A program made the translations under genes and the position numbers. The notes under the pieces were generated by a model, which saw only the letters and a program-made list of their open reading frames with translations, ran no database searches and had not been told where the DNA came from. From positions 1 to 64,000 of the forward strand of contig NZ_JTLD01000012.1 of NCBI RefSeq assembly GCF_000798815.1: 64,000 bases of DNA, read 5' to 3'. Within the stretch, counting starts at the first letter, position 1, and the number at the start of each line of letters is the position of its first letter. The DNA comes from Alistipes sp. ZOR0009 (GTDB taxonomy: Bacteria > Bacteroidota > Bacteroidia > Bacteroidales > ZOR0009). Shown in pieces: positions 57,976 to 64,000 of this stretch.

Positions 57976-60900
57976 ATGAGGAGTTTCTTAATCCTTTTCT
58001 TTGTCATACTTAGCATTGGAGGATTAGGGCAAAAAGTTCCAATCCTAACCGCTAAGTACGAGAAGGATGTCTTTGCTCGATTTGACAACTTTACTACAAA
58101 AAATGGGCTCCCCTCTAATACGATCCGCAGAATATTTCAGGATCGGGATGGTTTTCTTTGGTTGGCAACAGATAATGGGCTTTGCCGCTACGATGGTAGC
58201 CGCTTTATAAGTTTTCTTCCAATAAAGAGAGATCCCTTTTCTTTATCGAATCGTGAGGTGACGAGCATTGCTCAGACAAGAGACGGCTACATTTGGGTGG
58301 GGACTAAAGATGGACTCAATAGGTTAGATCCTAAAAATGGGCATTTTAAGCAGTATAGGGTTAATAAATTTCCTTTCATCCGGCACAATTACATTCGTGC
58401 ACTTTTAGCAGATAGCCATGGCTACCTTTGGATTGCCTTTGCAAATGGAGTAACGACTCAACTAAATACGTCTACTCTGAGGTATCACAATTTTCATTCC
58501 GACGGAAACAGCTGGGCAGATTACTGGCAGCATTTTATCTTTGAGAAAAAAGATGGGAATATTTTGTTTGGAGGGTATAGCTTTCCTTTGCGAGAGTATA
58601 GCTATAAAACCAAACAGGCGAGCCTTGTTTCAGATTTGCGATGCATGGTGATTGGGCGATTAGGGTGCTTGGCGGCAGCATATCAGGATAAAAGTGGCAA
58701 TATCTGGTTGGCCAACGCAGCCTCGTGGGGATTATTTTACAACCCCAGCACCCCAAGGTACACCGAACTGCCCAAACTCGGCGGTCTAAACGCCATTGCA
58801 GGCGATAGTAGAGGAAACATCTGGCTTGGTGGTTACTGGCCTTGGCTATGCTGCTACAATCCTGCCAAAAACATGGTTACCCAATTTGAGCATAGCGGTA
58901 GCATTCCCCATTCTAGGCTAGGGCAGCAAACATTCTCCATTCTTTGCGATAGATCAGGCGTGGTATGGATCGGAACCGATGCAGGGCTTTCGCGCTACAG
59001 CCCTTACAGGTATAAGTTTCCTCTATATTGTCATATTCCGGATGAAGCCACATCTCCTGTATCAGACAACATAAGTTCTATTTTTCAAGATTCAGAGAAC
59101 AATGTCTGGTTTGGAACTAATGATGCGGGTCTTTTTAGCCTTAATCTTACAAATAAGCAAATACATCACTATAAGCATGAGCCCAATAATCCTCATACCA
59201 TAAGTTCTAAAACTATCACAGGTATAGGAGAGGATAAGCAAGGGACTCTCTGGCTCAGCCTCTGGGATGGTCGTGGTAGCGCGTTAAATTCAATAGACAA
59301 AACTACTGGGAAAGTGAGGCGTCATAAAACTTGTGATAACTACTATTGGAATAACGATATTGAAGTTAAGAATAATAAGATAATCGTTGGTTCGTGGGGT
59401 TATGGGCTTGAATGCTATGATAAGCGGAAGAATGACTACTCTGAGATAATTAGATGTAGCAGTACCGGATTTAAGCGAGATATAAATAATATTCACAGTC
59501 TAACCGCTGATGGATTCGGAAATCTATGGTTCAGTTCCTTTACTATGTTCAACGCGTATAGCACTAACGAAAAAAAGTTTACCAGCTACTTTATAAGTAG
59601 CTCCCATTTCAACAAGGTTACTCGCATTATGGCCCAACGGTTCAAGGCAAAAAAACTAAACCTAACTATAGAATCGGGTCCCGAGCACTACTTTCGCGAT
59701 AGCAAAGGAGTAGTTTGGAACGTACGTGAATCGTCGCTTGTAATGCTAAACAAAAAAGAGAACCTCTTTAAAAGCTACCCAATTAGCGGTAAGGCTAAAC
59801 CATCGTCAATCAGCAATAGCTACGAGGGTAATGGGTTTTGGCTGGGTGGCGAAAACGGGTTGATTTACTTTTCATTTACCTCAAACTCTTCGGTTGAGTA
59901 TAAGCCTGATATTCCGCTAGCAGGTATTACTACAACAGCCGAGATAAGCGAAAACCGTTTAGTAGTGGGTGCTGCTTCTGGCTTATATATTGGAGATGTA
60001 AAACCAGATAGCCGAATCATCAAGTTTAAAAAAATTGGTACAACACCCTTCAGCACCACCTGCAAGCTAGCCAACGGAGATTTGCTGCTGGGCGGTAGCA
60101 TGGGGCTGTATGTGCTAGAGAAAAGATACAGCAAGCTTAGAAAAGTAGCAGATGAAGGGGGGGGGAATGTAGTTCATGCGCTGCATACGCTAAACGGGAA
60201 GGATGTCTATGTTGGTACTGATAACGGGCTAATGCACTATCAGCAAGGGAGAGGAATTACGAAATGGTGGAAGCCCAACGCTTACGACAGGAACCAGCTA
60301 ATAGACGAGCAGGTTCACTCCGTTACTCAAACACCAGATGGAACCGTGTGGCTGGCAACCAATAGAGGTTACGCGAAGCTAAATACCGATAACCGTACCT
60401 TTACCCATTTTTATAATGAGGCTAAGGATGCCTTAACTAGTGAGTTAAATTCTAAGATATTTACCGATAGCCGTAGCGATATTTGGGTAGGTACAACTGA
60501 TAATAATGGTTTAAATCGTATCGATGGTAAAACTGGCAGAATCGACAATTACTGGAATTTTCTATACGATTCAACGAGTATCTGTAAGGGTACGATAAAT
60601 GACATTTTCGAATCGCACGATGGATCTATTTGGGTTGCCACCGATAATGGGCTTTGCCGGTATCTGTCTAAAACCAATAATTTCAGAAGATACACCTTGC
60701 AAAAAGGATTAGGAAGTAGCCCTATTTTCGCCATACAGGAGGATAAGAGAGGAAATCTGTGGATGAGTACGCTATCAGGCATATCATGCTTCAACCCTCA
60801 AACCCTTAAGTGCACTAACTATACGTGGAAGGATGGCTTGCAGGATGGTGTTTTTAGCAGAAAATGTGTGGCTAAACTATTCGATGGAAGGCTTGTATTT

Positions 60901-62247
60901 GGAGGTAGTGGGGGGTATAATATGTTTTATCCCGATACTATACGGACAAACCCCATTGCGCCAATACCAATGGTTACCTCTGTGGTGGTCAATGGTAAGA
61001 TTCGCTATATCGCTGCACCAAGAAATTTGAAATTTAGTTACAATGAGCGGAACGTCGAAATATCCATATCTTGTTCCGACTACAATTTTCCAGAGAGCAA
61101 CGTCCTTGAGTATAAGCTGGAGGGTTTTGATAAATTATTTAAGAGGGTTTCAGCTGGGCATACAGCCGTATACACCAATCTTCCATCGGGCAGCTACCGA
61201 TTTATCCTAAAAGCGTCCAATAACGACGGGAAGTGGAGTAAGCAACCGCTTGTAATGGATATTAGGGTTGGATATCCTATATGGTTTAGGTGGTGGGCTA
61301 TTCTAATTGAGTTTGGTGTTCTTTTAGGCTTGATATTCGCTGCATTCAAAATCAGGATGCAAAGCATTACCAAACAAAATCAGGTACTAGAGAATATGGT
61401 TATTCGAGATACCGAGAAACTCCGGTTGAAAAGTGAGGAAATTGCAGAACAGCATGCTTTAATGCTAAAGCAAAAGGAACATATTCAGTCGCTTTACAAC
61501 CAACTTTCGGATAATATGGAGTATGCAAGCATTATTCAACAGTCGTTGCTATTTGCTGATTTAGAAGAAAAATTGATTTTGGATGATCGCTATTTGATCA
61601 CTCTTTCAAAGGAATCGTTAAGTGGAGATTTTTTTTGGGCGGAGGAGAATAGCAATGAGGTGAGGTTTCTGGTTGGCGATAGCATGCATAATGGTTTTTC
61701 TGGTGCTATTTTGGGGGTTATTGAAATTTCTTTCGTTAAGCAGCTCGTACAATCGCAAAAGAAAATTTCCCCAGAAGAATTACTGCGAAAATTACACGGA
61801 CAGATTGAGACTTTTGCCATTAATTCTGACCGATATCGGAATCTGATGGGAGATATTGAGATCGGATTCTGTGTCTTGAATAGGGCTAAAGGTTTGTTAA
61901 GTTACGCTGGTCGGCGTATGAATCTATATATCGCGAGGGAAATAGATGAGCAAATTGAAATTATTGAGTGTGTTGGCCTATCTTATACTGTGCAAAATTC
62001 TACGCTACGGGAAGAGTACGTGCTTGTTGAACAAAACGTATTTAAAGGAGATTGTCTTTATCTTTTTACTGATGGTTTTACAAAGTTTTTTAGGAGTAAA
62101 TCAATAGAAGGTAGCAGTCTTTTTGATGTTTATGAGATGATTAAAATTTTGGCTAGCCATCCTTTTGAGTTGCAGGAGGCATATCTTTTGGAGAGAAATT
62201 ACTCTGATTTGGAAGATGATGTGACGCTACTTGCAATCAAGGTGTAA
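57976..62247 (+). CDS. Giant sensor: Reg_prop propeller, Y_Y_Y, transmembrane helix, SpoIIE phosphatase
   Basis: This 1423-aa protein has a signal peptide (residues 1-18, ending GGLGQ), about 15 Reg_prop propeller repeats (motif W-[ILV]-[GA]-T-x-x-G-L, e.g. WLATDNGLCRYDG and WVGTTDNNGLNRID) over residues 30-1000, and a Y_Y_Y domain at about 1015-1098. A transmembrane helix follows at about 1104-1127, then a coiled coil (1128-1188) and a C-terminal SpoIIE-type PP2C phosphatase domain. The domain keeps GDFFW, VGDSM, LFTDGF and EDDVTLLAIK aspartates, while the usual GHG in DxTGHGVPGA reads HNG. So a periplasmic signal would switch a cytoplasmic Ser/Thr phosphatase instead of a histidine kinase. 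A G9 tract encodes glycines 728-730. No anti-anti-sigma factor lies nearby. Confidence 0.92.
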   Translation: MRSFLILFFVILSIGGLGQKVPILTAKYEKDVFARFDNFTTKNGLPSNTIRRIFQDRDGFLWLATDNGLCRYDGSRFISFLPIKRDPFSLSNREVTSIAQTRDGYIWVGTKDGLNRLDPKNGHFKQYRVNKFPFIRHNYIRALLADSHGYLWIAFANGVTTQLNTSTLRYHNFHSDGNSWADYWQHFIFEKKDGNILFGGYSFPLREYSYKTKQASLVSDLRCMVIGRLGCLAAAYQDKSGNIWLANAASWGLFYNPSTPRYTELPKLGGLNAIAGDSRGNIWLGGYWPWLCCYNPAKNMVTQFEHSGSIPHSRLGQQTFSILCDRSGVVWIGTDAGLSRYSPYRYKFPLYCHIPDEATSPVSDNISSIFQDSENNVWFGTNDAGLFSLNLTNKQIHHYKHEPNNPHTISSKTITGIGEDKQGTLWLSLWDGRGSALNSIDKTTGKVRRHKTCDNYYWNNDIEVKNNKIIVGSWGYGLECYDKRKNDYSEIIRCSSTGFKRDINNIHSLTADGFGNLWFSSFTMFNAYSTNEKKFTSYFISSSHFNKVTRIMAQRFKAKKLNLTIESGPEHYFRDSKGVVWNVRESSLVMLNKKENLFKSYPISGKAKPSSISNSYEGNGFWLGGENGLIYFSFTSNSSVEYKPDIPLAGITTTAEISENRLVVGAASGLYIGDVKPDSRIIKFKKIGTTPFSTTCKLANGDLLLGGSMGLYVLEKRYSKLRKVADEGGGNVVHALHTLNGKDVYVGTDNGLMHYQQGRGITKWWKPNAYDRNQLIDEQVHSVTQTPDGTVWLATNRGYAKLNTDNRTFTHFYNEAKDALTSELNSKIFTDSRSDIWVGTTDNNGLNRIDGKTGRIDNYWNFLYDSTSICKGTINDIFESHDGSIWVATDNGLCRYLSKTNNFRRYTLQKGLGSSPIFAIQEDKRGNLWMSTLSGISCFNPQTLKCTNYTWKDGLQDGVFSRKCVAKLFDGRLVFGGSGGYNMFYPDTIRTNPIAPIPMVTSVVVNGKIRYIAAPRNLKFSYNERNVEISISCSDYNFPESNVLEYKLEGFDKLFKRVSAGHTAVYTNLPSGSYRFILKASNNDGKWSKQPLVMDIRVGYPIWFRWWAILIEFGVLLGLIFAAFKIRMQSITKQNQVLENMVIRDTEKLRLKSEEIAEQHALMLKQKEHIQSLYNQLSDNMEYASIIQQSLLFADLEEKLILDDRYLITLSKESLSGDFFWAEENSNEVRFLVGDSMHNGFSGAILGVIEISFVKQLVQSQKKISPEELLRKLHGQIETFAINSDRYRNLMGDIEIGFCVLNRAKGLLSYAGRRMNLYIAREIDEQIEIIECVGLSYTVQNSTLREEYVLVEQNVFKGDCLYLFTDGFTKFFRSKSIEGSSLFDVYEMIKILASHPFELQEAYLLERNYSDLEDDVTLLAIKV
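60157..60165 (+). repeat. G9 homopolymer tract in the propeller-phosphatase gene
   Basis: Nine consecutive Gs are read in frame as GGG GGG GGG (residues 728-730). Loss or gain of one G would truncate the protein before the transmembrane and phosphatase domains. With 56314-56322 this gives two G9 tracts in one locus. Confidence 0.88.
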
Positions 62248-62315
62248 GGATAAACTTATAAATGATAGCGATCACATGCTCTGTTTTAAGCTGATTCCCT
62301 ATCTTTACATAAACA

Positions 62316-62702
62316 TTGCACAATATGCTTCGTATTCTTTTAATTGTGGGCGCTGGTGGTTTTTTGGGAAGCGTTGCCCGCTACCTCGCTGCTAGGTACA
62401 TTCAACAAACCGTCCTTTCTCCGTTTCCCTATGGTACCTTTTGGGTAAATATATTGGGATGCTTTTTGATTGGACTATTCTACGGACTTTCGGAACGTTC
62501 GGGTGTTATGTCTAACGAGCTGAGGCTTTTTCTTACCGTTGGTTTCTGCGGCGGATTTACCACCTTTTCGACGTTTGCCAACGAGAATATGAGCTTCTTG
62601 CGCGATGGCGCCTTCCTATACTTTGCCCTATATACAGGACTAAGCGTTTTCTTAGGGCTGGTTGCCGTTTATCTGGGAAATCTAACAACGAAACTTTTTT
62701 AG
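62316..62702 (+). CDS. crcB: Fluoride channel CrcB/Fluc
   Basis: This 128-aa protein has four membrane helices and the Fluc motifs GGFLGSVARYLAARYI at the N terminus and GFCGGFTTFSTFANEN in the middle, whose TFSTF stretch lines the fluoride pore. It exports fluoride as a dual-topology dimer. It starts 68 bases after the phosphatase gene and ends 2 bases before the DUF190 gene. I find no fluoride riboswitch in the short leader. Confidence 0.95.
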   Translation: MHNMLRILLIVGAGGFLGSVARYLAARYIQQTVLSPFPYGTFWVNILGCFLIGLFYGLSERSGVMSNELRLFLTVGFCGGFTTFSTFANENMSFLRDGAFLYFALYTGLSVFLGLVAVYLGNLTTKLF

Positions 62703-62704
62703 CG

Positions 62705-63055
62705 ATGGAGCATGATGGCTATAGGCTGATGCGTATATACGTAAGCAGCACCGATAAGGTAGATCATAGGCCGCTGTATGAGGCAATTGTTTTTCTTGCC
62801 AAAGAAAGAGGGCTACAAGGAGCAACGGTTTATAAGGGTGTTATGGGCTTTGGCGGGAGTAGCAGCACGATATCCTCGGCCAATCTTTGGGAGGTTTCTG
62901 AAAAGCTTCCGGTTGTGGTGGAAATTGTAGATACTACAGGGCGCGTAGAAGATTTTCAGAATACCGTTAAGGAGCTGCTTGATAAGTCGGGTAAGGGAAG
63001 CATGATAGTAACCTCGGCTGTTGATGTTACTTACCAGCGCACAAACAAAAAATAG
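62705..63055 (+). CDS. DUF190 family PII-like protein
   Basis: This 116-aa protein matches DUF190, a PII-like small protein commonly paired with CrcB. The strands YRLMRIYVSSTDK and PVVVEIVDTTGRVEDF fit the ferredoxin-like fold. It lies 2 bases after crcB, so the two are coupled. A regulatory role for the fluoride channel or for ion homeostasis is the usual inference. Confidence 0.9.
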   Translation: MEHDGYRLMRIYVSSTDKVDHRPLYEAIVFLAKERGLQGATVYKGVMGFGGSSSTISSANLWEVSEKLPVVVEIVDTTGRVEDFQNTVKELLDKSGKGSMIVTSAVDVTYQRTNKK

Positions 63056-63105
63056 GGGAAAAGCAATGCTGCATTTCCCCATATCGCTTGATGGCTTGTA
63101 ATCGC

Positions 63106-64000
63106 CTAGTTCATTTCTAGTACAATGGAAGAATATCCAGGTAGCGATGCGGTATAGGTACCACCCTTTAGGAGTAGCTTTGCGCCACCTTGCTCTGCAA
63201 CCGGATTCTTAATTCCTGTAACAACCATACTTTTGGCTAGGGCTCCAAAGTTATGAATCACCATCAGCTTTTCGCTGTTGTCTGTTGCCGTTCTATAGTA
63301 GTAAACGATGGCAGTTTCCGTTTGCGAATCAATATTTCCATACGAAAGCTTTCCTGTAGCCAAGGCTGGGTAGGTGTTTCTTAGCTCCATAAACTTCTTG
63401 TACACCGAATAGAAGGAGGTTGTAGATGCTTTTTGCTGCTCTAGCGGGGTTACCGTTGCGTTGGTAGAAAATGTTGATGTCCACCACTTGGGTCTATAGG
63501 TATCTGTTCCTGTTGTCCACAGAAAAGGTTCCCGAATATTTTCATCTCCAGTTGCCTTTAACCCTTTCATGCCAATTTCTTCACCATAGTATAGGTATGG
63601 CTGACCTGGCATGGTTAGCAAAACGGCCGCAGCTACCTTTGCCTTTCCTTCCACATTTCCTAGCGTGCTTAGCGTTCTATCCTCGTCGTGGTTAGATAGC
63701 TTTGTTGCATTGATGAAAGTAGAAGAGAACGAGGCGTAGGCATTTTCTACATCCTGAAAATCTTTGGGATACCACTTAGCGTAGGTGGTATTATTTAGGA
63801 ATTCGGTTAGCTTCCAGTAGGCTTTAAAGTTGAATAGGGCGGGTAGCGAAGCGTAGAAGGGGGCTACAACAGATGTTTCGTCAAGAACTTCACCCACTAG
63901 GTATACTCCTGGTTTGTATAGCTGCATTTGGGTGTAAAAATCTTTCCAAAATTTATATTGGGCTGGATCGGTAGCGTTTTGCCACGCGTGCTTTACGGCA
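63106..64000 (-). CDS. Alpha-amylase family GH13 glycoside hydrolase, C-terminal part
   Basis: The frame continues past the right edge of the window, so this is the 3' part of the gene (298 residues seen, up to KHAWQNATDPAQ). The GH13 catalytic glutamate is in VYLVGEVLDE and the transition-state aspartate in LSNHDEDRTL. The segment TMPGQPYLYYGEEIGMKG, then DENIREPF, is typical of periplasmic or cytoplasmic starch-cleaving enzymes of the SusG and neopullulanase kind. The last 80 residues form the C-terminal beta domain (SSIVLEMN end). The enzyme would degrade alpha-glucans. A surface location cannot be checked, because the N terminus lies outside. Confidence 0.93.
   Translation of the reverse strand, partial: AVKHAWQNATDPAQYKFWKDFYTQMQLYKPGVYLVGEVLDETSVVAPFYASLPALFNFKAYWKLTEFLNNTTYAKWYPKDFQDVENAYASFSSTFINATKLSNHDEDRTLSTLGNVEGKAKVAAAVLLTMPGQPYLYYGEEIGMKGLKATGDENIREPFLWTTGTDTYRPKWWTSTFSTNATVTPLEQQKASTTSFYSVYKKFMELRNTYPALATGKLSYGNIDSQTETAIVYYYRTATDNSEKLMVIHNFGALAKSMVVTGIKNPVAEQGGAKLLLKGGTYTASLPGYSSIVLEMN

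Noticed and set aside
60909-60914. G6 run in the phosphatase gene as a third variable tract
   Set aside because: Six Gs is within the range seen elsewhere in the window (for example near 2550 and 37870) and too short to suggest high slippage.
62248-62315. Fluoride riboswitch before crcB
   Set aside because: The 68-base gap lacks the conserved pseudoknot sequences, although TATCTTTA near 62299 resembles a promoter element.

Overview
The window looks like a chromosomal segment of a Bacteroidota bacterium, probably of the order Bacteroidales or a close relative. The evidence is the families present (DUF4837 lipoprotein, DUF3570/DUF4266, FISUMP-type lipoprotein, Reg_prop/Y_Y_Y sensor, a GH13 amylase of the type found with Sus systems), many short lipoproteins, the absence of clear Shine-Dalgarno sites, and repeated matches to the Bacteroidota -7 promoter element TAnnTTTG ahead of tRNAs and operons. 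No phage, integrase or IS element is visible.

Layout. 0-1 kb: a 21-bp-period tandem array and a small hypothetical gene. 1.3-6.1 kb (minus): an M28 aminopeptidase, then a thioredoxin / ApbE flavin transferase / DUF4266 / DUF3570 operon. 6.3-6.6 kb: two identical initiator tRNAs. 6.8-12 kb (plus): superoxide reductase, then a LytM-like protein, dxr, rseP, DUF4837 lipoprotein and a small protein as one operon. 12.2-12.8 kb: two identical tRNA-Ser(TGA) genes in a tandem duplication. 13-15.8 kb: small minus-strand genes and a gene-free, repeat-bearing gap. 15.8-23 kb: two TetR regulators with a TolC/HlyD/RND efflux system. 23-32 kb: TerC, type II NADH dehydrogenase, gltX, a lipoprotein, threonine dehydrogenase, a cupin and an LTA-synthase-like phosphotransferase. 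32.2-40.9 kb: an arginine cluster (GNAT, argG, argC, argD, argB, argE, argH) with a possible arginine-rich leader peptide, unusual spacers and no carbamoyltransferase. 41-50 kb: housekeeping genes (YraN, MmcQ, serine dehydratase, CPBP protease, panE) and three uncharacterised proteins. 49.9-56 kb (minus): an accessory block of small lipoproteins and membrane proteins, three of them behind a conserved 58-nt leader. 56.2-62.2 kb: a histidine kinase, LuxR response regulator and giant propeller-SpoIIE sensor. 62.3-64 kb: CrcB, DUF190 and a truncated alpha-amylase.

The observations most worth following are these. (1) Two G9 tracts, the longest G runs I noticed, both lie in the sensory locus at 56-62 kb. 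The first puts the kinase out of frame with its signal peptide by exactly one base, which suggests phase variation. (2) Five non-homologous intergenic arrays keep a 21-bp (or about 42-bp) period, one of them built from regularly spaced CACTC-NN-GAGTG palindromes. (3) Three spacers in the arginine cluster carry strict 7-bp-period sequence, in two cases folded into perfect inverted repeats. (4) A 40-codon open frame ending in RRESRR sits in the leader of the arginine cluster. (5) A 58-nt leader, preceded by a promoter-like element, recurs upstream of three unrelated exported or membrane proteins. (6) A stand-alone small RNA candidate lies near 43.0-43.1 kb. All of these come from reading the sequence by eye; none has been tested by search or folding.
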